Numbered from the stretch's first letter, positions 9,069 through 19,545 are shown. The stretch is DNA of 51,548 bases from a bacterium (GCA_028688815.1 JAQTXJ010000005.1:1-51548); one strand, 5' to 3'. Made by a program: numbers and translations. Notes: generated by a model from the sequence alone, not told the origin.

Positions 9069-10371
9069 GAAAAAACTTAGACAAGAGATTTTTGATAAGG
9101 TTGAAAAATTACACAAATTAAAAAGTCCGGAAAAATTTGTTCCCGGAAAAACAAGAATTAATTATGCTGGAAGAGTTTATGACGAAAAAGAAATAGTTAA
9201 TCTGATAGATGCTTCTCTTGATTTCTGGCTTACAGCAGGAAGATATGCATCAACATTTGAGAAAAATTTTGCACAATTTTTAGGATTAAAATATTGCCTT
9301 CTGACTAATTCCGGTTCCTCGGCTAATCTTTTGGCGGTTTCTGCTTTAACTTCTCCTAAATTAGGCAAGAGGAGATTAAAATCTGGCGATGAAGTTATCA
9401 CTACTGCCTGTGGATTTCCTACGACACTAAATCCAATTATTCAGAATAATCTTATCCCGGTTTTTATTGATGTAGATTTAGAAACATATAACATTAAAGT
9501 AAATCAGATTGAAAAGGCAATAACAAAAAAAACTAAAGCAATATTTGTTGCCCATACATTGGGTAATACGTCTAATCTTGATGAAATTATGGAAATAGTA
9601 AAAAAATATAATTTATGGTTTATTGAAGATAATTGTGATGCTTTAGGTACGAAATTTAAAAATAAATATACCGGAACATTTGGGCATATATCAACTTGTA
9701 GTTTTTATCCTGCTCATCATATTACAATGGGAGAAGGAGGCGCGGTCTTAACGAATGACCCATTATTGAAGAAAATAATTGTCTCTTTAAGGGATTGGGG
9801 GAGAGATTGTTGCTGTGAACCCGGAAATGATAATACTTGTGAAAAAAGATTTGACTGGCAATTTGGAAAACTGCCGGTCGGGTATGACCACAAATATGTT
9901 TATTCACACATAGGATATAATTTTAAAATTACGGATATGCAAGCATCCATAGGGCTAGCCCAGCTAAAAAAATTGCCTTCTTTTATTGAAATAAGAAAAA
10001 AGAATTTCAATTTTCTTTCCGAAAAATTAAAAAAATATGAAAAATATTTTTTTCTCCCACAAGTAACAAAAAATTCTGAGCCCAGTTGGTTTGGTTTCCC
10101 TATCCTAATAAAAGAAGATGCCCCATTTTCAAGAGCGGATATTGTCAAATATCTGGAAAAATATAAGATTGCTACAAGAATGCTTTTCGGTGGGAATTTG
10201 ATCAAACAACCTGCTTATGAAGAGATAAAATATAGAGTCGTTGGTTCACTAAAAAATACAGATGTAGTAATGAATAATCTTTTTTGGATTGGTGTATATC
10301 CAGGGATGACAGAAGAAAAATTAGAGTATATAATAAAAATATTCACCCAATACTCACATTTGGTTAGATAA
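9061..10371 (+). CDS. rfbH: RfbH-type CDP-4-keto-6-deoxyglucose-3-dehydrase (E1; DegT/DnrJ/EryC1 fold)
   Basis: FYPAHHITMGEGG (His in place of the PLP-Lys) and exact CX57CX1CX7C iron-sulfur motif (EDNC...RDCCCEPGNDNTC). Confidence 0.93.
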   Translation: MSEKKLRQEIFDKVEKLHKLKSPEKFVPGKTRINYAGRVYDEKEIVNLIDASLDFWLTAGRYASTFEKNFAQFLGLKYCLLTNSGSSANLLAVSALTSPKLGKRRLKSGDEVITTACGFPTTLNPIIQNNLIPVFIDVDLETYNIKVNQIEKAITKKTKAIFVAHTLGNTSNLDEIMEIVKKYNLWFIEDNCDALGTKFKNKYTGTFGHISTCSFYPAHHITMGEGGAVLTNDPLLKKIIVSLRDWGRDCCCEPGNDNTCEKRFDWQFGKLPVGYDHKYVYSHIGYNFKITDMQASIGLAQLKKLPSFIEIRKKNFNFLSEKLKKYEKYFFLPQVTKNSEPSWFGFPILIKEDAPFSRADIVKYLEKYKIATRMLFGGNLIKQPAYEEIKYRVVGSLKNTDVVMNNLFWIGVYPGMTEEKLEYIIKIFTQYSHLVR

Positions 10372-10455
10372 AACCAAATTACAATCTTTTAATCCATAAT
10401 TTTATTCTCTTGACTTCATTATATTTTAATATAAAATACCGCGGGAGGGATAATT

Positions 10456-11334
10456 ATGAAAAACTTTTTTTGGGCATTACTTTTTTTGTCTGTACCGCTT
10501 AAAGCTGAATATGTTCCAATTGGTGATAGCGGAACATTATCATTAAATAAACCTTTTTGTGGTTCTTGAAACTTTAACATAAGGTACCAGGTTCTGGTAC
10601 TTAAAAATGAAATGCCGGCAGATTCATTGAAAATAAATCAAATAGCTATATTTTGTAATGATTCTAACTACCTTAATGCAAGTTTTTACAATTTTAATCT
10701 CTACGCTGTTCACACTTCTTTGTCGGAATTGACGACATCTTTTGATAGTAACTATGTCGATACGCCTTTTTTAGTTATGCATAGAGATACTTTAGCTTTT
10801 CAATGTGCTTACAATCAATGGACAGCGTTGCCATTTGACAGCATCTTTAAGTATAACAAAACGGATAATCTTATATTTGAAATTCAATGGAACGGTTCCG
10901 ATGCAGGTTCAGTTTATAGCCGTGCATTTGTTACGGATGTGCCTAGAGTTCTAGATGGCTACATAGGTTTTCCAACCGGGACATTGCACTCTTCTATGAA
11001 TAGTTTGCAGATTTACTACTCAACCTATGGAGTAGAGGAAAAATCGAAGAGCATTGCCTCCAATAAAAAATTGTATAATTATCCTAACCCTGTTATAAAC
11101 TCAACGGAAATTAATTATGAACTTCCATATAACACAGAGGTGAATATTACAATCTATAATCTGTCAGGACAAAAAATAACAACGCTTGTATCCGAATACA
11201 AAAAAGCAGGTTGTTATACTGTGAAATGGAATGGGAAAGATAATCATAATAACAAAGTAAATACAGGAACTTATTTTTATACTCTTAAAACCAACGACTA
11301 TAGGATATCCAACAAGCTAACTATACTGAAATAA
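10456..11334 (+). pseudogene. Secreted protein with C-terminal FlgD/T9SS-like sorting domain, interrupted by in-frame TGA at 10567-10569
   Basis: SD GGGAGGGA + ATG 10456 gives signal peptide MKNFFWALLFLSVPLKAEY...; TGA at codon 38; the same frame continues into the 10612-11334 ORF. Confidence 0.75.
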
Positions 11335-11397
11335 CCCGACGTAATATATACGATTTAAAAATTGTTTAGAAAAAAGTAGTTGTTAGATTGGGGATAT

Positions 11398-13122
11398 TTA
11401 TTCTTGCCAATTTATCACGATCCACCGTTGTTCGGTCCCGTCATATAAAAGAGTTACGCTACCTGAACCGTTGGTGGTTATGTCTGTATCTCTTAATGTA
11501 TATATTCCATTGACCGAATTTATTCCACTATTATTCTTGATTGTCATATTTTGATTAGTGGAATTATATATTATAATTACTTTATTTGCAGCTATAGGGG
11601 CAAAGCCATTAATTGAAAAAGGTTGAGTAGGCCCGGATATTCTAAAATAAGTTTTATCTGATAATATTATATCATTATTATTTTCATTTGATAGTAAAAG
11701 TTCTTCATTAGATAATATTAAATTATTATTTGTAATCAGATTACCATTTACTTTTACATTTCCTGCAAAATATCCTGCATAGTTCTTGCTCGTCGTTGAT
11801 GTGCTACAAAATAAGGCAATGCTGTCTGAAATAAAATGTCCACCATATGCTACTCCACCTGTTGAAACTGTGCAACTTGATGTTGCTTTTACTCCATAAA
11901 TATTTGTTTTTCCCATTCCTGATGCTCTAATATTTATTCCATATCCATTTTGGTTTTCTACGGATGTATCATAACTCATTGTAAATATTCCGGCAGACAT
12001 AGTACCAGTTGACAAACCAGTCGCCTCTCCTTTTATTGCACATTTTGACCCGCGCCCAGAATTGTTCCCAGTTCCAATTTGAAATAATCCACCATACTGA
12101 TAACCATTCCCTTTATTGTATGATTGACCTAATACGCCTACTGTGGTTAAATCTCCTACCTTGCCATTTCGTAAGTCTGCCCAACCACGTATGCCCTTTA
12201 CCGGGCCACCGTAAATTGAATCACTTGTGTAGGAAATCATGCCTGCCTCAAATGCCTGACAGGGAGCTGTATGTCCCCAAAGTTCTCCCCATACGCTACC
12301 TGCTTGATAGTCTTGAACCGGAGTTCCGTCCGGCAATGTGTCAAATCCATTATAAGATACCACAATCCCCAATCCTTCCCATCCACTCGTTCTGTTATTA
12401 ACGGGATCTAACTTGATTCTAAGTGCTGAATTTATTCCTTGTGGAATACTGTCAGGGTTAGGTGCTATATATTGATGCCAATTATTAGTATCGGGTCTAT
12501 CAATTCGCCAAAAATATGGGCTGGTTGAGTCCATAAGTACATAAGTTGAACGGATAAACGCATATTTAACGGTATCTGCATAAGTTGAATGCTCTGCTCT
12601 CATTGCATAAGGGATGCTTACTAATTTTTTTCTCGGCGATAATATCTGGCTGTCTATCTGTGTTTCAACCCACAAAGGATTGCCTATAAATATAGATGTG
12701 GGAATGGGATTGATACTACCAAGTAAAACATTGAATGCTCCTTTAACAACTGGTACACTTGTTTGAGTCTCATTCCATAAAACATTTCCTGTAGTAGAAT
12801 CATTGTATATACTAAATTTCATACTGAAATTTCCCATAATGTCTAAACCTGATGTGTCATTTTTTTTCTCAAGATACCCCTGATAATTTATTTCTTGAGG
12901 AATTGTCTGCACTGATTTATTTATGAACGTGAGGGGTGTTGTTTTATCTAAAAGTTTGTTGGGAATCTTCTGATTTTGATTTATGGCTTTTGCTTGTATT
13001 TCAAAAGCTAGTGTGTTCATTAAAATACTAATTATAATCCATCTCATATTATCTATTAAGGCATAGTGTAAAACACAAGAGTGTTTAAGCTTGATATATA
13101 ATTTGTCAATACTTTTTTTCAT
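11398..13122 (-). CDS. Hypothetical surface/secreted protein with IPQEINYQGYL...N-terminal domain typical of tail-fibre-like surface proteins
   Basis: Long ORF; QEINYQGYLEKK...FSIYNDSTTGNVLWNETQ...VSIPYAMRAEH. Confidence 0.7.
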   Translation of the reverse strand: MKKSIDKLYIKLKHSCVLHYALIDNMRWIIISILMNTLAFEIQAKAINQNQKIPNKLLDKTTPLTFINKSVQTIPQEINYQGYLEKKNDTSGLDIMGNFSMKFSIYNDSTTGNVLWNETQTSVPVVKGAFNVLLGSINPIPTSIFIGNPLWVETQIDSQILSPRKKLVSIPYAMRAEHSTYADTVKYAFIRSTYVLMDSTSPYFWRIDRPDTNNWHQYIAPNPDSIPQGINSALRIKLDPVNNRTSGWEGLGIVVSYNGFDTLPDGTPVQDYQAGSVWGELWGHTAPCQAFEAGMISYTSDSIYGGPVKGIRGWADLRNGKVGDLTTVGVLGQSYNKGNGYQYGGLFQIGTGNNSGRGSKCAIKGEATGLSTGTMSAGIFTMSYDTSVENQNGYGINIRASGMGKTNIYGVKATSSCTVSTGGVAYGGHFISDSIALFCSTSTTSKNYAGYFAGNVKVNGNLITNNNLILSNEELLLSNENNNDIILSDKTYFRISGPTQPFSINGFAPIAANKVIIIYNSTNQNMTIKNNSGINSVNGIYTLRDTDITTNGSGSVTLLYDGTEQRWIVINWQE

Positions 13123-13168
13123 ATATTCACTCAGTAGAATTACAACAAGTGATTCAGTTTTATTTCAT

Positions 13169-13196
13169 TTGACAATACTTATTAAAGTTATATCCT
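13169..13196 (+). promoter_or_regulatory. Putative sigma70-type promoter for moxR
   Basis: TTGACA (13169-13174), 16 nt, TATCCT (13191-13196); ATG at 13204. Confidence 0.45.
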
Positions 13197-13203
13197 TATA
13201 AAA

Positions 13204-14178
13204 ATGAATGACATTGAATATGTTGAGAAGCTTGTTGCCGCCAAAAAACAAATTATTACGGAGCTTAAAAAATGTATTGTAGGACAGGATGATGTAATAA
13301 ACCAGATTTTAGTTGCTCTTTTTTCACAGGGACACTGTATTTTATTGGGAGTGCCGGGTTTAGCAAAAACCTTACTCGTAAACACTATTGCATCTGCTCT
13401 TTCTTTAAAATTCAACCGTATTCAATTCACTCCTGACCTTATGCCTTCGGATATAACAGGTACGGATATAATTGAACAGGATGTTGTTAGCGGGAAACGA
13501 ATCTTCAGATTTGTAAAAGGTCCTGTATTTGCAAATATAGTTCTTGCAGACGAAATTAACCGTACTCCGCCGAAAACTCAATCGGCTTTATTACAGGCTA
13601 TGCAAGAATATAATGTTACGGCATCAGGAATTACTTATAAATTGGAACATCCGTTTTTTGTTCTTGCCACTCAGAATCCAATTGAACAGGAAGGTACATA
13701 CCCTCTGCCTGAAGCCCAACTTGATAGATTTATGTGCGAAATAGAAATTGATTATCCGACAATGGAAGAGGAATGTAAAATCGTTGAAACTACAACTTCA
13801 CAATATGTTCCTGTGATTGAAAAAGTATTAGGTATGGATGATATACTGGAATTGCAAAAACTAATAAGAAAAATCCCTGTTCCTGATATGCTTATTCAGT
13901 CTGTCGTAAAGTTTGTCAATCGTACAAGACCAAATTCCGAAGCTCCTAAATACGTAAATGATTGGATTGCCTGGGGTGCTAGTCCCCGCGCTAGCCAGTA
14001 TTTGATTCTTGGGGCAAAAGCTTGTGCCGCACTTGATGGTAGATATACTCCTTCCATAGAAGATGTAAAATATATGGCGATACCCGTTTTAAGACACCGC
14101 ATTATCCCAAATTTTCACGCCGAAGCAGATAACATAACTACTGTGGAAATAATAAAACGATTGTTAAAAGAGATTTAA
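13204..14178 (+). CDS. MoxR-family AAA+ ATPase
   Basis: GVPGLAKTLL Walker A, LADEINRTPPKTQSALLQAMQE, ATQNPIEQEGTYPLPEAQLDRF. Confidence 0.95.
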   Translation: MNDIEYVEKLVAAKKQIITELKKCIVGQDDVINQILVALFSQGHCILLGVPGLAKTLLVNTIASALSLKFNRIQFTPDLMPSDITGTDIIEQDVVSGKRIFRFVKGPVFANIVLADEINRTPPKTQSALLQAMQEYNVTASGITYKLEHPFFVLATQNPIEQEGTYPLPEAQLDRFMCEIEIDYPTMEEECKIVETTTSQYVPVIEKVLGMDDILELQKLIRKIPVPDMLIQSVVKFVNRTRPNSEAPKYVNDWIAWGASPRASQYLILGAKACAALDGRYTPSIEDVKYMAIPVLRHRIIPNFHAEADNITTVEIIKRLLKEI

Positions 14179-14292
14179 ACTATTTTAATCTTTTAAAAAT
14201 TTGTTCTGCACAATATTTACCCAAGTACAATATCTTTCTAAATATAATCCCATAAGGGATAATCTATAAGTGACTTGCAATTTTTTAAAAAT

Positions 14293-14675
14293 CCAAGTAA
14301 GCCTATAAGCCGGGTTCTGTTAGTATGTTTACACATACTGACGATTATTTATCTAAGCGACCTACCCGAAAGCATACCTGTCTGTTGCCAGACAGAAAGG
14401 ACGAGCAATCCATGCTTTCTAATTGGTCTTGCACCGAACAGGGTTTGCCCCACCTTATCATTACTGACAAAATGAGTGAGCTCTTACCTCACTGTTTCAC
14501 CCTTGTCTCGCATTGCTGCGGGACGGTATAGTTTCTGTTGCACTTTCCGTCGGCTTTTGCCGCCCCTATCCCCCAGCAAATGCTGGGATACAGGGTGTTC
14601 TGCTCTGTGGTGCCCGGACTTTCCTCTCTATAAGTTTCAAAAGAAAAATATAAAGCAATCGTCCGACTTACTTGA
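14293..14675 (-). ncRNA. rnpB: RNase P RNA (bacterial class A)
   Basis: Minus strand reads GAGAGGAAAGTCCGGGCACCACAGAGCAG ... AAGGGTGAAACAGTGAGGTAAGAGCUCAC ... GGTGCAAGACCAA ... ACAGAACCCGGCTTATAGGC; P1 CAAGTAAG/CTTACTTG pairs the two ends. Confidence 0.95.
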
Positions 14676-14727
14676 ATTCTTTATATATATTTCAACGAAC
14701 TGGTATTTGCTTGTTGTTAAGGTGCTA

Positions 14728-17700
14728 TTAAGCAGATATGTCTATTGTCTTATCTTCTTTCTTTACGCATAAACTGAATTCTCCAGGGAGATTTAATACA
14801 TTCATTATAGATTTTAATAAGTACGTTTTACTATGAATGTTCTTAAATATTGAAATTGCTTCCGAATAACATTCAAAAGCTTCTTTTATTTTATTTAGTT
14901 CGTGAAATATACACCCCATAAGGAATACGCTCCTGCCTTTTGCTTTATCTTTATGTGATTTTTGGGATAACTCAAATGCTTCTGTCAAATGTTTTAATGC
15001 ACACTCGTAATCACTTCTTGCCCTGTGTAATTCGCCAAGGATTAAACAACTTTCTATTAAAAGAGCGGTGTCATCTATTTCTCTGTATAAATTATTTGCT
15101 TCGGTTAAGTAAGACAATGCATCACTTTTATTATCTCGTATAATACAAAATAATCCCCTGTTGAAAGTCGTCATTGCTTTCCATTCTTTTTCTTCTTTGG
15201 ATTTTTTATCCAGCTCGGAAATCAATTTTTCATAGGATTCATAATCTTTCATTAAGAAATAAGTAATTATAATATTATTATAAATAGTAATTATTTCATT
15301 TTTATCGGTTATTGATTTTAATACCTTTTCATAGTATTTCACGGCATCTTTATAACCATAAATAAGCCTTGCTTCATCACCTGCCCATAAGTTATAACTT
15401 GCTCCTTTTGAAGAATCCTCGGATAATTCAAGGTGATATGCGATATCCCATAAAAATTCTTCCATCTTTTCGCTATAGTATATTTCTAGCCATTCACCTA
15501 TTTTTCTGTGCAATTCAGACGAGTTTTCTACTTTGCTTTTAAGAAGTTCGTAAATTTCATTATATGTAAATCTATATTTATTATTAATAACTAATTTAAT
15601 TAGCCCAAGCTCAAGTCCCTTATCAATTATGTGGGAAAGATACCCCTCATTCTTACCGGTAAACAGAGTTAAAAAACTTATATCAAATTCGTTTCCAAGT
15701 AAAGCGGCGGTGGATAATATACTTTCTTCGTTCTTGTCCAGTTGGGTTATTTTATTTTCAAATATTTCTTTTACGGATTCAAAAGGTGTTTCTTCGTTTA
15801 TTAAGCTGTTAAGAGCTTCCTGTAATACAAATGGATTCCCTTTGGAAAGATTTTTGGCTTTTTCCAATATTGGAGCCGGTGGCACAACAGATTGTGAAAA
15901 AATTATCGAAATCATTGCATCCATATCTTTTTCAGATAAAGGATTAATTTGAATTTCCGGCATTTCTTTCCATACTTTAGAAAAACATTTTTCAATCTCG
16001 TTTTTATCCGTTATGTGTAGCCCCGAAGTACAGCATATTATTCCCTTGAAATTTTGAGAATGTTGAGCAAGATAAAAAATTAATTCAAAAGTAGATTTAT
16101 CTGCATCCTGAATATCTTCTATTATAAACAAAACAGGAGCTTCATTGGAAATCGTGTTGAGGGATGAAACTATTTTATTAAAAAACTCTATTCGTTCTTC
16201 ATCACAGATATTACATAAAATCGAGTTGCTATATTTCAAAGAAATAGGTGAATAATCTAGAAATATATCATAATTGGTAAATTCTAAATCTGTTTTTTTA
16301 TATTGATCCCAGAAAGGTAATAAAGATTTAATCTGGGCAAACAAGGCTGTTATTTCTGTCGAAAGCGTTTCATTCTTTTCTATATATTGTCTGAAAAATT
16401 GTTTAAATGGAGCATAAGGTGAGATAGGGGTGTTGCAATGTGTAATAAATGTCTGGTATCCTTTAAATTTTAATCGATCTGAAAATTCACTTAAGATTCT
16501 CGTTTTCCCTATGCCGGTTGCACCCGAAACAAAAACTACCTTCTTCCCAACGGCGAAAGCCTTTTGTAAATCTTCAAGCGTTTTTTCCTGCCCGATGAGT
16601 TGGGAACAGCTAATGGAACTACGTTTCTTAATGCTGATCTTGCTATACCCTTGCTCTAATAATGTCCTAGAGTTAGCAGCATCTGTGGGATACAGCGAGA
16701 CTTCTGTTTTTATGCTTACAGGAACTTTAGATTCGAAGTCAAATTTTTCTACGAGGTTTTTAAGGTTTTCTTGCTTCTCTTCCTTGTCTTTTTCTGCTAA
16801 ACTTGGAGAAAGTATGGTAAAAGCATCTCCGTTGTAGCGGAATAGAGTTTCTTTCTCTGCTAAATTCTCTTTTAGTAAATCTGCCATCTGGCATAATATC
16901 TTATCGCCAAGAGGTTCTCCAAACTTTTCATTTATTGTGCGGAAATGGGCAATATCAAGAAAAATAACTCCAAATGTGCGATTCTCTTGTTCGGCATTTA
17001 ATATTTCTTCCTCACAAAATTCCATAAGCGCATCACGGTCATAAAGTTGGGTGAGGCTATCTATTGACTTCCGGACAGGTTCACTTTTAATACTCGTTTC
17101 TATTGTAGATATATCAGCAGTAGAATTTTTAGTAATTTCCTCCGGGATTTTTATATCTTCTTTAGAAATTTCTCCTTTAACAAGCTTAATTGCATTACTT
17201 AGATAATTCTCCAATATAGGACTTTCTATATTTTCTGTTTTTATGCTGCTATCCGGTAAAGATGAGGCTGTTTCGCATTGAAATGGACCAAAGTTCTTCG
17301 CCTGCTCTATGCCTTCCTGAAGATATAACTCCTTTAATTCATTTATAACGGGCTCACTATTAGGAAACTTTTCGTTTATATATTCGTAGGTCTTGATTAC
17401 TTCTTCAAGGTTGTTTCTTCTGCGCATACGGTTGGCATAGTCAACAAAGTTTTCAATGGCTTCACTTTTTAATTTAAGTTGAGAATAAAGAATCCCAAGA
17501 ATGTAATATGTTTCTTCGGCATCGGGATTTATCCTTAAAATCTTTTTGGATATTGCTACAGCGTTATTATATAAAAAATCTTTTGTATAAATCTCCCTTG
17601 CTTTTTTATAGGAATTTATCGCATCATCTGTTAATTTCATCATTTTATAAATATCTCCGATAATATTATAAAAATTGGGATTGTTGGGTTCATCCTGGAT

Positions 17701-17790
17701 AAGAACCTGGTACTCTTGAAGTGCCTCGGAATACTTATATTCTTTCAAAAGGTCTTTTGCTTTTTGCTCTCTTATTTTCGTTGATTTCAT
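14728..17790 (-). CDS. TPR - degenerate GGDEF - STAND/AAA ATPase - TPR protein
   Basis: N-terminal TPRs; LTQLYDRDALMEF...FLDIAHFRTINEKFGEPLGDKIL...RYNGDAF; GATGIGKTR Walker A; LFIIEDIQDADKST Walker B; C-terminal TPRs. Confidence 0.85.
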   Translation of the reverse strand: MKSTKIREQKAKDLLKEYKYSEALQEYQVLIQDEPNNPNFYNIIGDIYKMMKLTDDAINSYKKAREIYTKDFLYNNAVAISKKILRINPDAEETYYILGILYSQLKLKSEAIENFVDYANRMRRRNNLEEVIKTYEYINEKFPNSEPVINELKELYLQEGIEQAKNFGPFQCETASSLPDSSIKTENIESPILENYLSNAIKLVKGEISKEDIKIPEEITKNSTADISTIETSIKSEPVRKSIDSLTQLYDRDALMEFCEEEILNAEQENRTFGVIFLDIAHFRTINEKFGEPLGDKILCQMADLLKENLAEKETLFRYNGDAFTILSPSLAEKDKEEKQENLKNLVEKFDFESKVPVSIKTEVSLYPTDAANSRTLLEQGYSKISIKKRSSISCSQLIGQEKTLEDLQKAFAVGKKVVFVSGATGIGKTRILSEFSDRLKFKGYQTFITHCNTPISPYAPFKQFFRQYIEKNETLSTEITALFAQIKSLLPFWDQYKKTDLEFTNYDIFLDYSPISLKYSNSILCNICDEERIEFFNKIVSSLNTISNEAPVLFIIEDIQDADKSTFELIFYLAQHSQNFKGIICCTSGLHITDKNEIEKCFSKVWKEMPEIQINPLSEKDMDAMISIIFSQSVVPPAPILEKAKNLSKGNPFVLQEALNSLINEETPFESVKEIFENKITQLDKNEESILSTAALLGNEFDISFLTLFTGKNEGYLSHIIDKGLELGLIKLVINNKYRFTYNEIYELLKSKVENSSELHRKIGEWLEIYYSEKMEEFLWDIAYHLELSEDSSKGASYNLWAGDEARLIYGYKDAVKYYEKVLKSITDKNEIITIYNNIIITYFLMKDYESYEKLISELDKKSKEEKEWKAMTTFNRGLFCIIRDNKSDALSYLTEANNLYREIDDTALLIESCLILGELHRARSDYECALKHLTEAFELSQKSHKDKAKGRSVFLMGCIFHELNKIKEAFECYSEAISIFKNIHSKTYLLKSIMNVLNLPGEFSLCVKKEDKTIDISA

Positions 17791-17878
17791 TAAGTTAAAA
17801 TAATATATTGAAAATTACTCTTGTCAAGACTGAAATTTTTACGGAAGGTTGCCCTTTACTTCTTTCTTTTCTTACTCG

Positions 17879-17907
17879 TTGACAAAAATCTTTTTAACAA
17901 ATAAAAT
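17879..17907 (+). promoter_or_regulatory. sigma70-type promoter upstream of ECF sigma gene
   Basis: TTGACA - 17 nt - TAAAAT. Confidence 0.65.
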
Positions 17908-17929
17908 AAATAATTCTATCATCCCAAAA

Positions 17930-18517
17930 ATGGAAAATTTGTTAAAAAATAAATCTGATGAAGAATTGATAAAAGCTGTTGCAAATAAAGATGAATCTGC
18001 TTTTGAAATTCTTGTAGAAAAGTATAAATACTCCGTTCTTAACATAATTTATCGTTATACTGCGAATCGTACGGAAGCCGAAGATATTTCCCAGGACATA
18101 TTTGTTAAAATCTGGCATTCTGCAGACAGTTTTAAATATAAATCTAAAGTCTCTACATGGATATATAAAGTTGTAGTAAATTACTGCCTTAATTTTAAGA
18201 ATAAAAATAAAATCAACGCCAATATCCAATCTCTTGACGAGCTTTCAGAAAAAGGCGAAATCATAATCGATTCTTCAAGAGAACATAAGACTTATGAAAA
18301 TCAAGAGACAGATAAAATAGTAAGAGAGTCTATAAATAAATTGCCCGAAAGATACAAAATGGTGCTTGTTTTATCAAGATTTGAAAGTAAATCGTATCAG
18401 GAAATTTCAGAAATTATGAACCTTTCAATTCCTGCAGTTGAGTCATTGATTTTCAGAGCAAAGGCGAACTTGAAGAAAGTGCTCTTACCGTATTTTAATA
18501 AGAAAATAGGAATTTAA
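17930..18517 (+). CDS. ECF RNA polymerase sigma factor
   Basis: Region 2 (AEDISQDIFVKIWHSADSFKYKSKVSTWIYKVVVN) and region 4 (LPERYKMVLVLSRFESKSYQEISEIMNLSIPAVESLIFRAKANLKK); ATG 17930 lies downstream of the promoter, ORF-track start 17849 does not. Confidence 0.92.
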   Translation: MENLLKNKSDEELIKAVANKDESAFEILVEKYKYSVLNIIYRYTANRTEAEDISQDIFVKIWHSADSFKYKSKVSTWIYKVVVNYCLNFKNKNKINANIQSLDELSEKGEIIIDSSREHKTYENQETDKIVRESINKLPERYKMVLVLSRFESKSYQEISEIMNLSIPAVESLIFRAKANLKKVLLPYFNKKIGI

Positions 18518-18527
18518 TTGTTTTTTC

Positions 18528-18555
18528 GCAAGTTTTTTGAATTTTAGCTGTCTAA
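18528..18555 (+). promoter_or_regulatory. Candidate ECF-type promoter upstream of the anti-sigma gene
   Basis: GCAAG-TTTTTTGAATTTTAGC(16)-TGTCTAA. Confidence 0.4.
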
Positions 18556-18564
18556 TTGAGTAGA

Positions 18565-19050
18565 ATGAAAAAAGAATGTATCAATCCTGAAAAACTATCC
18601 GCTTTTTTAGACGGGGAATTATCGGAACAGGAAAGAGAAAACATCAAATCTCACTTGAAAGATTGCCAAGACTGTCAAAAAGAAGCTAGCGAACTAACCA
18701 AATTGTCCGAATTGCTTAACAATTCTTTTCTCCCGATAGAACCATCGCCTTATTTTATTGCCAGACTGAAACAGAAAATTGAAGATAACGAATCTATACC
18801 CGTTGCGATAACAATTAATGACTGGATAAACCGCATAAAACATTCTCTTATTCCTATCGGAGCGACGGCTCTTATTTTATTGTCTTTTGTTGCTGGAAAC
18901 CGTATCGGGAACATATTATATCAAAAATCATCAACCGCCCAGGAGCAGGAAATTTATACTTCAGTCGAAAGTTCTATACTTAATGAATCCCCGGAAAGTT
19001 CATTAACCAATACTTATGCTAATTTATTACCCGAAGAAGGAGACCGATGA
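18565..19050 (+). CDS. Anti-sigma factor with zinc-finger (zf-HC2-like) and TM helix
   Basis: CINPEKLSAFLDGELSEQERENIKSHLKDCQDC (HX3CX2C); TM LIPIGATALILLSFVAG. Confidence 0.88.
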   Translation: MKKECINPEKLSAFLDGELSEQERENIKSHLKDCQDCQKEASELTKLSELLNNSFLPIEPSPYFIARLKQKIEDNESIPVAITINDWINRIKHSLIPIGATALILLSFVAGNRIGNILYQKSSTAQEQEIYTSVESSILNESPESSLTNTYANLLPEEGDR

Positions 19051-19508
19051 AAACAAAAATTTTAATAATCTTGCTTGTACTATCGCTGGGCGTAAATGTC
19101 GGTACGCTGATAACTGTTGTTTATCACTCTAATAAACCCAAAATACATAAACAATGGCGGCAACATCCCTTAAGCGAAAAACTTGACCTTAGTCAGGAGC
19201 AGATTGGGCAAATTGAAAACATAAAAACGAAAAGCAGACAGGCAACCGTTCCTTTGAGAGATACTTTAATTATGAAAAGGAAAGAACTTATTTCTCTGTT
19301 AAAAAGAAATCCATCCGACAGTATAAAGTCCGACAGTCTTATTAGAGAAATTGCTAACCTGCAAATACAGATGGAGTCATATGTATTAAATGATATGAGA
19401 GATATAATGAAAAACTTAACCCCGGAACAATCCCAGAAGTTTTGTGAATGTTTTGAAGAAAAATTACATTGTCCTAGAAAAAGTATGCGGTGTTGTCCGA
19501 TGAAATAA
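19047..19508 (+). CDS. Spy/CpxP-like periplasmic protein (heavy-metal sensor-like)
   Basis: N-terminal TM; LDLSQEQIGQIENIKTK...; LTPEQSQKF; 4-nt overlap with the anti-sigma gene. Confidence 0.7.
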   Translation: MKTKILIILLVLSLGVNVGTLITVVYHSNKPKIHKQWRQHPLSEKLDLSQEQIGQIENIKTKSRQATVPLRDTLIMKRKELISLLKRNPSDSIKSDSLIREIANLQIQMESYVLNDMRDIMKNLTPEQSQKFCECFEEKLHCPRKSMRCCPMK

Positions 19509-19545
19509 GATATTAATAAAAACAGATACCTTAAAGGAGGTACAA

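Noticed and set aside
10567-10569. Genome-wide TGA recoding (Gly/Trp) or selenocysteine as explanation of the in-frame TGA
   Set aside because: Other long ORFs in the window end normally at TGA/TAA/TAG and lack internal TGA; no SECIS-like evidence recognised. Mutation or sequencing error is simpler
14275-14772. Three plus-strand ORFs (14275-14475, 14325-14531, 14476-14772)
   Set aside because: They overlap the minus-strand RNase P RNA gene; protein-like frames there are coincidental
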